Program-made: the position numbers and the translations under genes
DNA from: Knufia peltigerae
Lineage: Eukaryota > Ascomycota > Eurotiomycetes > Chaetothyriales > Trichomeriaceae
Length of the DNA stretch: 64,000 bases
Reading direction: 5' to 3'
Assembly (NCBI GenBank): GCA_030247855.1
Contig: JAPDRN010000049.1
Span: forward strand, 164,756-228,755
The notes under the pieces: generated by a model
Database searches by the model: none
What the model was told of the DNA's origin: nothing
Seen by the model: only the letters and a program-made list of their open reading frames with translations
In this document: positions 1 to 9,630 of the stretch, one piece after another
How the letters are laid out: the number at the start of each line of letters is the position of its first letter
Position numbering within the stretch: the first letter of the stretch is position 1

Positions 1-1
1 C

Positions 2-937
2 CGCCTGGCGCGTGCGCTGGATGCGCGCGTGGAGGACTGCGTGAACGCTGTTGGCGTGTACGTAAACACGGCGTCGGCGGCGCTGCTGTCGCGGGTGTCA
101 GGCCTGTCGTCGACGGTGGCCGAGAACATCGTGCGCCACCGCGATGACAATGGTCCGTTCAAGCGTCGCAAGGACCTGTTGAAGGTGTCGCGGTTGGGCG
201 AGAAGACGTTCGAGCAATGTGCGGGCTTCCTGCGTATCGCCGATGGTGATCAGCCGCTGGATGCATCGTCGGTGCATCCGGAAGCCTACCCGGTGGTCGA
301 GCGCATCGTAGCCAGCACCGCGCGCCCGATCAAGGCGCTGATCGGCGACGGTAGTTTCCTGCGCGGGTTGAAAGCCGAGCAGTTCACCGACGAAACGTTC
401 GGTGTACCGACCGTGCGCGACATCCTCAAGGAACTGGAAAAGCCCGGCCGTGATCCGCGCCCGGAGTTCAAGGCGGCCCGTTTCGCCGATGGCGTCGAGG
501 ACATCAAGGACCTGCGCGAGGGCATGGTGCTGGAAGGTGTGGTCAGCAATGTGGCCGCGTTCGGTGCGTTCGTTGACATCGGTGTGCACCAGGACGGCCT
601 GATCCACATCTCGGCGCTGTCCGATACCTACGTGAAAGATCCGCGTGACGTGGTCAAGGCCGGCGACATCGTCAAGGTGAAGGTGCTGGAGGTGGATGTG
701 CCGCGCAAGCGCATCGCCTTGACCCGTCGCCTGGACGATACGCCCGGCCAGGCCACCAGCCGCACGGGCAGCCGTGACGAACGCAGCCAGGGGCAGGCGC
801 CCCGTCGCGACGCTGGCAATTCCGGGCAGGGGCGTGGCCAGGGGCGCAACCCGGGCAACGGCGGACGCCCGGCACAGGCCGCGCCGCCCGCCAACAATGC
901 CCTGGCCGAGGCGTTCGCCCGGGCCAAGCGCAGCTGA
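2..937 (+). CDS. tex: Tex, RNA-binding transcription accessory protein (C-terminal part)
   Basis: The gene enters from the left edge; reading is open from base 2, so only about the last 311 residues are present and the true start lies outside the window. What remains is the helix-hairpin-helix part typical of Tex ([10 protein letters not shown]...VNTAS followed by [11 protein letters not shown]) and an S1 OB-fold RNA-binding domain at about bases 515-735 with the core [17 protein letters not shown]. The last 55 or so residues are a Gly/Arg/Gln-rich low-complexity tail. Tex is a conserved cytoplasmic nucleic-acid-binding protein of the Tex/Spt6 group, linked to transcription. Identity is secure from domain order and motifs; the N-terminal domains cannot be judged. 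Confidence 0.93.
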   Translation, partial: RLARALDARVEDCVNAVGVYVNTASAALLSRVSGLSSTVAENIVRHRDDNGPFKRRKDLLKVSRLGEKTFEQCAGFLRIADGDQPLDASSVHPEAYPVVERIVASTARPIKALIGDGSFLRGLKAEQFTDETFGVPTVRDILKELEKPGRDPRPEFKAARFADGVEDIKDLREGMVLEGVVSNVAAFGAFVDIGVHQDGLIHISALSDTYVKDPRDVVKAGDIVKVKVLEVDVPRKRIALTRRLDDTPGQATSRTGSRDERSQGQAPRRDAGNSGQGRGQGRNPGNGGRPAQAAPPANNALAEAFARAKRS

Positions 938-1140
938 GTCCGCCGCCCCCCTCCCGGTGCGGCCCGGGTGGGGGACTTGTCGATGTTCCCCGGCAATGCG
1001 CACACTTGCGCCGGAAGGGGCGCCTGGGCCCCTGCTGTCGCTGGGGAGGCCATGCCGTCAGCACCATCCGACTTGTTCCGTGACCGCTGTGGCACCTCGC
1101 CACGGCCTGCGGGCAGCTGCGTCGGCAGGGGAGGCGGCTG

Positions 1141-3342
1141 ATGGCCGATCAAGGCGACAGCGGCAACGCACTGCTGGAGCGCCGGCTGCAGGAACTGGCC
1201 GAAGAGCGCCGTCGCCTGGCGATGATCATCGAGGGCACTGCGGCCGGCACCTGGGAATGGAACGTCCAGAGCGGACAGATGCGGGTCAACGAACGCTGGG
1301 CCGAGATCGTCGGCTACCGGTTGGACGAGTTGGAGCCGATCTGCCAGAAGACCTTCATCGCACTGGTCCATCCCGATGATCTGGCGCTGTCCGATGCGGC
1401 CCTGCAGGACCACTTCGATGGCCGCACCGACCACTATGTCTGCCTGTTGCGGATGCGCCACCGGAATGGCGAATGGATCTGGATCCACGATCGAGGACGG
1501 GTGTTCGAATGGGACGGGCAGGGCAGGCCGCTATGGATGGCCGGTGCCCACGCCGACGTCACCGAACTGCAGCGCGCGCGCCAGGATGCGGCCGAAATGC
1601 GCCAGCGCCTGCAGGCGGTGGTGGATGCCTCCGACGAAGTGGCGGTGATCGCCACCGACACCGACGGCACCATCACCCTGTTCAACACGGGTGCGCAGCG
1701 GCTGCTCGGCTACACCGCTGCTGAAGTAGTGGGTGGGCGCCGGCTGGACGCCTTCCACGACCCGGTTGAACTGCAGGCGTGGCTGCGACCGCTGGCGACC
1801 GCTGACGGACAGGTTCCTGGTGTGTTCGAGGCACTCAGTGCGCGCGCGGACGGCCAGACGTATTCGCGGCAGTGGACGCTGCTGCGCAAGGACGGCCAGC
1901 GTCGCCAAGTGCGCCTGTCGATCAGCCGTATGGATGGCGCCGATGGTGAGCGCATCGGCTATGTCGGCATGGCCATCGACATCACTGAAATCCTGCAGGC
2001 ACGCGCTGAGGCACGTCTTGCGGCGGACAAGTTCGCCGGTGCGTTTACCTCGGCGGCACTGGGAATGGCGCTGGTGTCGCTGGAAGGGCGCTGGCTGGAT
2101 GTCAACGATGCGCTATGCCGCATTCTCGGCTACCCGCGCGAGGAGCTGCTGCAGGTCGATTTCCAGCGGCTGACCCATCCGGCCGATCTGCATACCGATC
2201 TGGCCCTGGTGGAGGATCTGCTGGCGGGGCGACGCACGCACTATCATCTTGAAAAGCGCTACGTGGGTCGTGATGGCAACACCATCTGGGCGCGGCTGTC
2301 GGTATCGCTGGTACGCAATGAGCGCGGCGAACCGCTGCATTTCGTGTCGCAGATCCAGGATGTCAGCGCCCAGCGCAGCAGCGAGCAGCGCTTGTTCGAA
2401 AGCGAACAGCGCAGCCGCATCACCTTGGATGCGGTTGCCGACCTGGTGCTCAGCGTCGCCCTGGATGGCCGCATCGAATATGCCAACGCCGCTGCCGTGC
2501 GTCTGCTTGCCGGCGATGGTGCGTTGTCGCTGGCAGGGCACAACGTGCAGGATGTGCTGGCACTGACCACCGAGTACGCCCCGCAGTCATTGCTGGACGT
2601 AGCGGTGCTGCTGGATCCAGAAGGCAATGCCGTGGACCTGCACGCTGATCTGTTACTGCGGATGGGAGTGGCGACAGTACCGGTGGACCTGACGCGGGCC
2701 TGGTTGCGTGACGACGAGGGGCATGTGCGCGGGGCCGTGTGGGTACTGCGCGATGACACGCAGCAGCGCGCCCGACAGCGCGAGGCACGACATCTGGCCG
2801 AGATGGACCCGCTGACCGAACTGGGCAACCGGCGTGGTTTCGAGGTGCACCTGCAGCAGGCGATCACCCGGGTCGAGCGGACGGGCCAGGCGGCCTCGTT
2901 GATGTATATCGATCTGGACCGGTTCAAACCGGTCAACGATACCTTTGGTCACCTGGCCGGCGATGCGGTGCTGTGGGCCGTGGCCAGCGTGTTGCGCCAT
3001 GGTGTCCGCGATTCGGACGTGGTGGCGCGTCTGGGCGGTGACGAATTCGTGGTGATCCTGTCCGGGTGCAGCCCGCGGCGCGCGGCACGCATCGGTGGTG
3101 AACTGCTGCATACCCTGTCCAACCTGTCCATTCCCTGGGACCAGCACCAGCTGCGGATCGGCGCCAGCATCGGCATCGCGCCGCTCGCTGTCGGCATGAG
3201 CGTGGACCAGGCCGTCGCGGCCGCCGATGCCCAGTGCTACCGGGCCAAGGCGATGGGCCGCAACAACGTGCAGGTACAGGGCGAAACCAGCGAACTGCCC
3301 GGCGGCTCGCCGGCGGACGGCAGCGACCTCAACGACGGCTGA
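1141..3342 (+). CDS. Multi-PAS diguanylate cyclase
   Basis: 733 residues, cytosolic, with no membrane segment. Four PAS-like sensor modules are visible at roughly residues 25-140, 155-285, 295-420 and 425-545, several ending in the usual D-I/V-T-E/D PAC signature. A GGDEF domain follows (about 555-710). The active-site motif GGDEF is intact at residues 632-636, and an RxxD inhibitory-site motif (RDSD, 623-626) lies exactly five residues upstream, so product inhibition by c-di-GMP is expected. The enzyme should make c-di-GMP from two GTP. There is no EAL domain. The start is supported by GGGGAGG upstream of the ATG. The sensed signal is unknown. It stands alone between tex and a small membrane protein gene. 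Confidence 0.92.
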   Translation: MADQGDSGNALLERRLQELAEERRRLAMIIEGTAAGTWEWNVQSGQMRVNERWAEIVGYRLDELEPICQKTFIALVHPDDLALSDAALQDHFDGRTDHYVCLLRMRHRNGEWIWIHDRGRVFEWDGQGRPLWMAGAHADVTELQRARQDAAEMRQRLQAVVDASDEVAVIATDTDGTITLFNTGAQRLLGYTAAEVVGGRRLDAFHDPVELQAWLRPLATADGQVPGVFEALSARADGQTYSRQWTLLRKDGQRRQVRLSISRMDGADGERIGYVGMAIDITEILQARAEARLAADKFAGAFTSAALGMALVSLEGRWLDVNDALCRILGYPREELLQVDFQRLTHPADLHTDLALVEDLLAGRRTHYHLEKRYVGRDGNTIWARLSVSLVRNERGEPLHFVSQIQDVSAQRSSEQRLFESEQRSRITLDAVADLVLSVALDGRIEYANAAAVRLLAGDGALSLAGHNVQDVLALTTEYAPQSLLDVAVLLDPEGNAVDLHADLLLRMGVATVPVDLTRAWLRDDEGHVRGAVWVLRDDTQQRARQREARHLAEMDPLTELGNRRGFEVHLQQAITRVERTGQAASLMYIDLDRFKPVNDTFGHLAGDAVLWAVASVLRHGVRDSDVVARLGGDEFVVILSGCSPRRAARIGGELLHTLSNLSIPWDQHQLRIGASIGIAPLAVGMSVDQAVAAADAQCYRAKAMGRNNVQVQGETSELPGGSPADGSDLNDG

Positions 3343-3407
3343 TCTCAACCTGTGAGAGGGGCGCGGCGAATACTGCGCCAACGCCCCACCTTCGCAGGCA
3401 AACGAAA

Positions 3408-3647
3408 ATGACGTCCTGGAACCTGAGTGCAGTTCGTGCCTATGCGCCGGCCATTGTCGGCTGGTCCCTGGCTCTCTCCGGCTGGCTCCGGCTGGAGCAG
3501 CTGCGCAACGATCAGCAGGCCCGGATGCTGGTCCCCGTGGTGCAGTGGGGCGTGGCGGTGATGCTGCTGGTCACGCTGGGCTGCATCGTCGCTGCCAGCG
3601 TGACGATCTGGCGCGCCGGGCGACGTGATGCGCAGCAACGCCGGTAG
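3408..3647 (+). CDS. Small two-helix membrane protein, unknown function
   Basis: 79 residues from the ATG after the purine-rich AACGAAA. Two hydrophobic stretches are visible: about residues 12-27 (APAIVGWSLALSGWLRL) and 43-64 (VVQWGVAVMLLVTLGCIVAASV). A basic tail (WRAGRRDAQQRR) probably faces the cytoplasm. I recognise no family. It begins 65 bases after the diguanylate cyclase on the same strand and may be co-transcribed with it, which is only inference. An upstream in-frame start would lie inside the cyclase gene and is less likely. Confidence 0.55.
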   Translation: MTSWNLSAVRAYAPAIVGWSLALSGWLRLEQLRNDQQARMLVPVVQWGVAVMLLVTLGCIVAASVTIWRAGRRDAQQRR

Positions 3648-3676
3648 TGGAGCTGCTGCGGTGATAGGTGTAGGCC

Positions 3677-4765
3677 TCAGCGCAGCACCGCTTCGGCCTC
3701 TACCAGCTGCACGTCATGCATCATGTTGAGGTAGGCCTCGTAGTAGCCTTTGTGCGAAGCGCCAACGATGGCCAGTAGCCGCGTCCCCGGCCGCTGGCCC
3801 AGCACCTCGCGGATGTTGGCGACCATGCGCAGGTTGCGGGTTTCCCAGTAGCCCACATAGTTGCGACCAAAGCCCTGGCGGGAGGGCTCGACCAGCGCGG
3901 CGCCGAAGTCCGCCTGGTAGGCCTGCAAGCCGACGTCGGGGCGGTTGTAGGCACGGTACAGGTCCAGTACGCCACCGACCTTGTCGACATTTGCATACAG
4001 CGGCTCGTCGGCGTCCCGCCGCGCGTTTGCGTGCGGATTGTCCCAGGCTTTCATGATCGCTTCGCGTGCTGCCTTCTCGTCCTCGGGCGGGGTTGGCGAA
4101 TCGGCGGTATGGTCGTCCACTGCCCACAGGCGTTCCAGCCCGAGGCGGGCAGCGAGGACTGCCGCGACCAGGTTGGTTTCATTGCGACGGGTCAGGCCCT
4201 TGTCGAGCATCTCGACCAGCGCAGCATCCAGACCTTCGCCTGCGATGCGCTCCTGCACAGGCAGACGCAGCCATTGCACCTGCGCCGATCCGCGCTCGCC
4301 AGCGGCAAGGAACACTGCGGCCAAGCGGCGACGCTGCGCCGCTGTCGGGCTTGCCGGCCATGCCGACAGCAGGCGTTCCATCTCGACATTGGCGCTGGGC
4401 ACGTCGAGGCCGGTGGCTGCCCGGGCCGCGTTGGTGTCGAAGCAGTAGGTTTCCACACTTTCGGCATAGCGGCCGGGATTGCGGTGCATGAAGTCGCACT
4501 GCAGGCCGGACAGGTTTTCGGTGGCAATCGCCTCCGGGCGCCAATGTGCCAGGCGCTGCAGCAGTGGCTCCAGCATGGCCGGCTCGAAGGTCTTCGGCAG
4601 CCCTGACAGATGCGCTGTTCCAAGCACCAGTACTTCGTTGCGGCGACCGGCCGGTGGCCCCTTCAGCTGGTCGGGATGGAAGCTGGGGCGGAAACCCGCG
4701 TCGCTGGCCAATGCGCCGGCACTGCACAGGCTGAAGATGATGATGGCGCTCAAGCGTCGAAGCAT
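3677..4765 (-). CDS. Exported DUF5694-like protein, unknown function
   Basis: 362 residues. The chosen ATG (4765) is preceded by GGGAGG at good spacing and starts a clear signal peptide (MLRRLSAIIIFSLCSAGALA); a longer start at 4822 would bury that signal. The mature part has an early VLVLGTAHLSG segment and a late LLAIVGASHKGYYEAYLN segment, the GTAH/GxSHK pair also seen in the TraB/GumN/DUF5694 group of putative hydrolases. I infer that family from these motifs; no catalytic activity can be claimed. It is transcribed alone and divergently from the small gene at 4925. Confidence 0.6.
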   Translation of the reverse strand: MLRRLSAIIIFSLCSAGALASDAGFRPSFHPDQLKGPPAGRRNEVLVLGTAHLSGLPKTFEPAMLEPLLQRLAHWRPEAIATENLSGLQCDFMHRNPGRYAESVETYCFDTNAARAATGLDVPSANVEMERLLSAWPASPTAAQRRRLAAVFLAAGERGSAQVQWLRLPVQERIAGEGLDAALVEMLDKGLTRRNETNLVAAVLAARLGLERLWAVDDHTADSPTPPEDEKAAREAIMKAWDNPHANARRDADEPLYANVDKVGGVLDLYRAYNRPDVGLQAYQADFGAALVEPSRQGFGRNYVGYWETRNLRMVANIREVLGQRPGTRLLAIVGASHKGYYEAYLNMMHDVQLVEAEAVLR

Positions 4766-4924
4766 GCTGCCTCCCAGGGAAAGTCCAGTCAGTGGCGCAT
4801 GCTGCTGGCAGCGCGCAGGCAAAGGATGTCCCGATGGTCATTGCAACCTTCTGCGTGCCTGCCGCATCCCCTTTCCGTCGGCGCTGGTCCAGAATGGTGG
4901 CTGGAAGACTTCCGGAAGCGCGTC

Positions 4925-5218
4925 ATGGATGAAATCGCCGCCATCGTAGCCGCAGGTGCCGTGCTTGGTGCCCTGGCTGGCTGGATCGGGCCGGGCAGAT
5001 GGCGGTGGCAGCTGTTGCGGCTGGCACCGTTGCTGCTGGTGCCGTTCGCGTTGTACATCCTCTCCACCCGCAACTGGTTCCTCGGTGGCGGCGGGCCACT
5101 GGTGGCACCCTCACTGCTGGTCGTCTGCGGCAGTCTGGGCTACCTGCCGGCAGTGCTGGCAACGATGCTGCTGCGCTGGGTTCTGCGGCGCGCTTCCGAC
5201 CAGGGGATGGCGCCCTAA
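4925..5218 (+). CDS. Small multi-helix membrane protein, unknown function
   Basis: 97 residues with about three hydrophobic segments (residues 4-20, 30-48 and 60-85) and short positively charged ends (RWRW, LLRWVLRR). No recognised family. It is divergent from the DUF5694-like gene across about 160 bases and has no partner close downstream. The start lies just after GGAAGCGCGTC, a modest ribosome-binding site. The composition and hydrophobicity pattern make it more credible than the overlapping frames. Confidence 0.5.
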   Translation: MDEIAAIVAAGAVLGALAGWIGPGRWRWQLLRLAPLLLVPFALYILSTRNWFLGGGGPLVAPSLLVVCGSLGYLPAVLATMLLRWVLRRASDQGMAP

Positions 5219-5472
5219 AGTTGTTGGTCGCCCCGCCGATACCTTCTCTGGAGCCCGCTACAGGCTCCCGCTGCCGGACCCGACGCTGCCTCCGATGGGC
5301 GGCCCGAGCCGTTTGCTTCGCCGCTGATTGATGACGATCGCAGCTGCCTTGCTGTTTCTGCCAGTCGCTCGAGTGACGCCTTCCGGCGTCTGCAGTCCCA
5401 GGCAATCGAAGTTGCCGCCGGGCATCCCGCTCGGCGGGTTGCAACCGCTACCCGGACACCGAGGATCAGACG

Positions 5473-7314
5473 ATGCTTGTTTCAGGCTCCATGGAAGGTG
5501 CTCAGGCGCCGGCCGAAGTGCTCACCCGTTGGTCTCCCTGGCACGCGCTGCGAGGGGTGTTGGGCTCGCAGCGCCGGGCGGCGGAGGTAGCCGAGCAGCA
5601 TCGGCGGCACGTCGAGCTTGAAGCCCAGGTTGCCGCACTGCATCGGGTGCAGGCCGTCATCGAGTTCGCCCTCGACGGCACCATCCTGCAGGCCAATGAC
5701 AATTTCCTGCAGGCACTGGGATATCGCCTGGATGAGATCCAGGGCAGGCATCACTCCCTGTTCGTCGATCCCGAGGACGCGCGCAGCACCGGATACCGCG
5801 ACTTCTGGGCGCGGCTGGGTCGCGGTGAATTCGATGCAGGACAGTACCGGCGCTTCGGCAAGGGGGGGCGCGAGATCTGGATCCAGGCGTCCTACAACCC
5901 GGTGCTGGATCCGAACGGGCGACCGTACAAGGTAGTCAAGTTCGCGACCGACATCACGGCGCAGAAGCAGCAGGCGGCCGAGTCGGCGGGGCAACTCGCC
6001 GCCATCGATAAATCGCAGGCGGTAATCGAGTTCAGCATGGATGGCCGAATCCTGGACGCCAATGCGAACTTCCTGGCCGCCACCGGCTACACGTTGGAAG
6101 AAGTGCGCGGCCAGCATCATTCGCTGTTCGTCGAGTCTGACTACCGGGCCAGTGTCGAGTATTGCCGGTTCTGGGAGAAGCTCGGCTCTGGCGAGTACGA
6201 CGCAGGCCAGTACCGGCGGCTGGGCAAAGGTGGCCGCGAAGTGTGGATCCAGGCGTCGTACAACCCGATCCTCGACGCGGGCGGGCGGCCCTTCAAGGTC
6301 GTCAAGTACGCCACCGACATCACCGCGCAGGTGCATGAGAGCCAGGCCATGCAGCGTGCCGTGGCGCAGACGCGCGAGGTGGTGGCTTCGGCAAAGGAGG
6401 GCGATCTGACCCGAAGCATCGCCATGGCCGACAAGAGCGGCCCGATCGCCGAACTGTGCGGCGGCGTCAACGCGCTGGTCGAAGCAATGGCCGGAATCAT
6501 CGGTCAGATCAAGTTCGCCGCGGACACCATTGCGGTGGGTGCGAGCGAAATCGCCGAAGGCAACAACGACCTTTCCCAGCGCACCGAGCAGCAGGCCGCA
6601 TCGCTGGAAGAAACCGCGGTGTCGATGAAGGGGCTGGCCGAGACCGTGCAGCGCACCGCGAACAACGCGCGCCAGGCCAGCCAGCTGGCCGGCGGCACCG
6701 CCGATGTAGCCGCACGCGGCGGCCAGGTGGTGCATGACGTGGTCTCGACGATGGCGGTGATCAACGCCTCCTCGCGTCGCATCGTCGACATCATTGGTGT
6801 GATCGATGGCATTGCGTTCCAGACCAACATCCTGGCGCTCAACGCGGCCGTCGAAGCGGCGCGTGCCGGTGAGCATGGTCGTGGTTTCGCCGTGGTCGCC
6901 ACCGAGATCCGTGAGCTCTCGCAGCGCTCGGCGGGTGCGGCGAAGGAAATCAAGCAGCTGATCGATGCATCGGTTGCCAATGTCGGCGCCGGAACGGCGC
7001 AGGTCGAGAGCGCCGGGCGGACCATGGACGAGATCGTGGTCGACGTGCGACGTGTCAGTGACCTGATGACCGAGATCAGCGCCGCTGCGCAACAGCAAAG
7101 CGACGACATCCAGCAGATGAACCACGCGGTGGATCTGATCGACCAGGGCACGCAGCAGAATGCAGCGCTGGTGGAAGAGGCCTCAGCGGCTGCGCGCAGC
7201 ATGGAAGAGCAGTCTTCGCAGTTGCTGCAGACGGTGGCAGCGTTCCGTGTGCGCGCGGGGGCTGGTGCAGGGCATGGCCATGGCGTGCATGCCCCAGCGC
7301 TGCGGGTGGTGTAG
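5473..7314 (+). CDS. Soluble methyl-accepting chemotaxis protein with tandem PAS domains
   Basis: 613 residues with no transmembrane segment, so a cytoplasmic chemoreceptor of the BdlA/Aer-like kind. Two PAS domains (about 58-165 and 180-290) are close copies of one another: both share QAVIEF..DG.I, HHSLFV, the [10 protein letters not shown] stretch, IWIQASYNP and ATDITAQ, which shows a recent internal duplication. The rest is an MCP signalling region with the conserved hairpin tip ([30 protein letters not shown]). It should couple a small-ligand or redox signal to CheA/CheW. The start follows GAGGATCAG. No other chemotaxis gene is adjacent. Confidence 0.9.
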   Translation: MLVSGSMEGAQAPAEVLTRWSPWHALRGVLGSQRRAAEVAEQHRRHVELEAQVAALHRVQAVIEFALDGTILQANDNFLQALGYRLDEIQGRHHSLFVDPEDARSTGYRDFWARLGRGEFDAGQYRRFGKGGREIWIQASYNPVLDPNGRPYKVVKFATDITAQKQQAAESAGQLAAIDKSQAVIEFSMDGRILDANANFLAATGYTLEEVRGQHHSLFVESDYRASVEYCRFWEKLGSGEYDAGQYRRLGKGGREVWIQASYNPILDAGGRPFKVVKYATDITAQVHESQAMQRAVAQTREVVASAKEGDLTRSIAMADKSGPIAELCGGVNALVEAMAGIIGQIKFAADTIAVGASEIAEGNNDLSQRTEQQAASLEETAVSMKGLAETVQRTANNARQASQLAGGTADVAARGGQVVHDVVSTMAVINASSRRIVDIIGVIDGIAFQTNILALNAAVEAARAGEHGRGFAVVATEIRELSQRSAGAAKEIKQLIDASVANVGAGTAQVESAGRTMDEIVVDVRRVSDLMTEISAAAQQQSDDIQQMNHAVDLIDQGTQQNAALVEEASAAARSMEEQSSQLLQTVAAFRVRAGAGAGHGHGVHAPALRVV

Positions 7315-7333
7315 CGCGCAGAACCGCGTCGGC

Positions 7334-7900
7334 CTATGGGGCGGCGCGGTCGTCGCCCTGGCCGCCATGCAGCTGCGGGAGAGTGTGCGCATACATCCAG
7401 AAGTCGCGCGGCTGCCCACGGACTTGGCGATACGACTGCAGCAACCCCTCGCGTTGCATGCCTGCGCGTTCGAGCACGGCAATGGATCGCAGATTGCTGT
7501 CGAGTACGGTGGCCTGGATGCGTACGCAACCCAGTGCGGCATGGGCCCAGGCGATGACCGCGCGGGCCGCCCCGGTCGCCAGCCCACGTCCCTGATGGGC
7601 AGGGGACAGGTCGTAGGCCAGTTCAGCGCGGTGGTGTTCGATGTCGATGTCGTTGAGGCCGACGGTGCCGAGCAGCTGGTCGTCGCCGTCGAGGATCGCC
7701 CAGCGGCGGCATCGCGCGTTGCGCGCATGGTCGACGATCTGCCGCTGCAAAGCCTCTACAGAGACATCGCCCCAGCTGGTGTGCTCGATCACGCCCGGCA
7801 GCGACAGGTAGTTCGACCAGGCGCCCGCGTCCTGCAGGAGCAGTTCGCGCAGGTGAGCCTGGAACGCTGGGGGTAGGGAGGGAGTGGAGTGCAATGCCAT
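7334..7900 (-). CDS. GNAT-family acetyltransferase (RimJ/RimL-like)
   Basis: 188 residues from the ATG at 7900; frames reaching further upstream would run into the tRNA-Leu gene and are rejected. The GNAT core is visible: AELAYDLSPAHQGRGLATGA contains the acetyl-CoA-binding Q-x-x-G-x-G/A loop, followed by VLDSNLRSIAVLERAGMQREG, typical of the RimJ/RimL subgroup that acetylates protein N-termini or small amines. Substrate unknown. It converges on the chemoreceptor gene, with 19 bases between the stops. Confidence 0.82.
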   Translation of the reverse strand: MALHSTPSLPPAFQAHLRELLLQDAGAWSNYLSLPGVIEHTSWGDVSVEALQRQIVDHARNARCRRWAILDGDDQLLGTVGLNDIDIEHHRAELAYDLSPAHQGRGLATGAARAVIAWAHAALGCVRIQATVLDSNLRSIAVLERAGMQREGLLQSYRQVRGQPRDFWMYAHTLPQLHGGQGDDRAAP

Positions 7901-7949
7901 CGCTCCAGTGTCGGCGGCGTCGGTCGGGCAGGGCAAGACCGGAAACGAC

Positions 7950-7976
7950 AAAGGCCAGGTCGTAGACCTGGCCTTT
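7950..7976 (-). terminator. Hairpin terminator after tRNA-Leu
   Basis: Perfect 12-bp stem (AAAGGCCAGGTC / GACCTGGCCTTT) with a three-base loop, ending in TTT on both strands. It lies a few bases beyond the 3' end of the minus-strand tRNA-Leu and before the start of the acetyltransferase, so it most likely ends the tRNA transcript. Confidence 0.75.
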
Positions 7977-7981
7977 GATCG

Positions 7982-8067
7982 TGGTGCCGGTGAAAGGACT
8001 CGAACCTTCATGGGGTCACCCCCGGCTGATTTTGAGTCAGCTGCGTATACCATTCCGCCACACCGGC
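7982..8067 (-). tRNA. tRNA-Leu (anticodon CAA)
   Basis: Read on the minus strand it has the acceptor stem GCCGGTG / CACCGGC, an encoded CCA end, the T-loop GGTTCGAGTCC and a long variable arm, as expected for a class II tRNA. The anticodon stem GCTGA / TCAGC encloses CTCAAAA, giving anticodon CAA, which reads UUG. Length 86 bases including CCA. A TACACT -10-like element lies upstream at 8079-8084. Confidence 0.96.
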
Positions 8068-8142
8068 AGCAGCGAGCTAGTGTACCCGAGCCCGGCGGGT
8101 GTTCATAGAGGTGCGGGCGAACGGAGCTGAAACGGCCCCAAA

Positions 8143-8173
8143 TTGTCGGTATCGGCTGGCCGCTGGCTATACT
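8143..8173 (+). promoter_or_regulatory. Probable sigma-70 promoter of the response regulator gene
   Basis: TTGTCG (8143-8148) and TATACT (8168-8173) are separated by 19 bases, about 30 bases upstream of the start codon. The -10 is close to consensus; the spacer is a little long. Confidence 0.45.
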
Positions 8174-8205
8174 GGCAACGCTTAACAGGCAAGGAGCGAT
8201 AGCCT

Positions 8206-8586
8206 ATGTCAGCGTTGCAGGACCTGCGGGTACTGGTAGTCGAAAACGACGAGATGAGTGCGGCCCTGCTGCAGATGCAGCTGGTGCAGTCCGGCGCTCT
8301 GGTCGTCGGCTTGGCCGCGTCCGTCGCCGAGGCGCTGCGCCTGCTGGAAGAGGCCGCCCCTGACGTGGCCCTGTTGGATTACCGGTTGGCCTACAACGAG
8401 ACCAGCGAACCGGTTGCTGCGGCGCTGGCCGCGCGTGGCGTGCCGTTCGTGCTCGCCACCGGCATGGTCGCCGAACAACTGCCGGTCGCGATGCAATCCG
8501 GCGTGCTGTTGATCAAACCCTATCTGTCGGCGGAACTGTCCAAGGCCTTGGTTCGCGCCGTGGGGCGCTCCAGCGCCAACGCCTGA
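8206..8586 (+). CDS. Single-domain response regulator (CheY-like receiver)
   Basis: 126 residues, a receiver domain only. The acidic pair is in VENDE near the N-terminus, the phospho-acceptor Asp is in VALLDYRL, the conserved Ser/Thr position is in FVLATGM and the Lys is in LIKPY. There is no output domain, so it should act by protein-protein contact or in a phosphorelay. Start supported by AAGGAG about ten bases upstream. No histidine kinase is adjacent; the partner is unknown. Confidence 0.9.
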   Translation: MSALQDLRVLVVENDEMSAALLQMQLVQSGALVVGLAASVAEALRLLEEAAPDVALLDYRLAYNETSEPVAAALAARGVPFVLATGMVAEQLPVAMQSGVLLIKPYLSAELSKALVRAVGRSSANA

Positions 8587-8595
8587 TCCAGCCGC

Positions 8596-9552
8596 TCAGG
8601 CGGCTTCCTCGTAGACGTAACGGATCTCCTCGCGGTCGTCGAGGATGGCGTACTGCGCAGCCAGGTCGTCCGGATCCGGGGTGAGCCATGCGTCCAGATG
8701 CTCGGCGCGGATCGGAAGTACACCCCGATCATGGCCGGCAGCGGCGACATCGATGGACGGTCCATCGGTGATGGTAGCGAAAGACAGCAGGCGGCCTTCC
8801 GGACCATCCCATTCCGCCCACAGGCAGGCCAGCAGCAGGTCGCGCGGCGGGTCGGGGCGGAATTCCAGCACCACGTCCTGTGCCTGCTCGTCATTGCGCA
8901 AGGTCCGGCCGGCAATGGCATGGCGAGGCACGTGTTCATAGAAGGCCTGTACTACCACCACGCCATGGCGCAGCCCGAAGGCCCCGCGCCAATAGCCTTC
9001 CAGACTGTCCCGTCGCGCATTGTAGGTGCCGGGATAGAGGACATCGTTACGCGCGGGCTTGTCCGGAAGCCGGCATTGATAGCGCATCGGCTTGATCACG
9101 CGCCGGCCATTCTCGCTGACCATCACCGGTGCGTAGGTGCCGGGAAAAATACGGTTGTCACGTGGCAGCAGCTGTTCCCGGTGTAGGTCGTCCAGCCGTG
9201 CCTGCGCGCGGTCGATGCGGTTGCCGGCAACGCGCAGGTCATTGCGCGCCTTCTGCGTGGGTCGGGTGGCCAGGGTTGCATTGGCGATGTCGCGACGTTC
9301 AAGCTGCCGTTCCAGCTCGGCCTGCAGCTGCTGCCGCTCCTGTGCGTGCCATTGCTGGATTTTCGCCACGATGTCGCGGCCCAGTTCGGTGCGCGCACCA
9401 GCAAATCCGTCGTCCATGGCTTTGGGCGTCTTTGGACGTTTCTTGCCGGGATCATGCGCATAGAGTTCTGCGAATTCCTCCAGGGAGAGGATGGCGCCGA
9501 ACTCGCGCACCAGCTTGGCGTAATCGGCGCGGATCAGGGCGGAATAGCACAT
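8596..9552 (-). CDS. SRAP (YedK/HMCES-like) protein with a long helical insertion
   Basis: 318 residues, against about 220 for the usual family member. SRAP proteins form a thiazolidine crosslink to abasic sites in single-stranded DNA through the N-terminal Cys. Here the initiator Met is followed by Cys2; the other active-site residues appear as Asn178 (PGTYNARRDS), Glu206 (AFYEH) and His274 (GHDRG). Between the first strand and the core lies a charged, helical stretch, about residues 40-130, rich in Gln, Glu and Arg, that normal members lack. The start at 9552 is forced by the need for Cys2; longer frames run through tRNA genes. It is divergent from the GNAT gene at 9631. Confidence 0.85.
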   Translation of the reverse strand: MCYSALIRADYAKLVREFGAILSLEEFAELYAHDPGKKRPKTPKAMDDGFAGARTELGRDIVAKIQQWHAQERQQLQAELERQLERRDIANATLATRPTQKARNDLRVAGNRIDRAQARLDDLHREQLLPRDNRIFPGTYAPVMVSENGRRVIKPMRYQCRLPDKPARNDVLYPGTYNARRDSLEGYWRGAFGLRHGVVVVQAFYEHVPRHAIAGRTLRNDEQAQDVVLEFRPDPPRDLLLACLWAEWDGPEGRLLSFATITDGPSIDVAAAGHDRGVLPIRAEHLDAWLTPDPDDLAAQYAILDDREEIRYVYEEAA

Positions 9553-9630
9553 GGGGCTCTGCCGGAAGATAGGTCGCAGCGGCTGCGACGAGGATGCGGC
9601 AGGATAGCTCGACCTTCCAGGAGACGTTGC

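Noticed and set aside
5482..7125. Minus-strand frame of about 547 codons opposite the chemoreceptor
   Set aside because: Composition typical of antisense reading of a GC-rich gene; no start signal and no recognisable domain.
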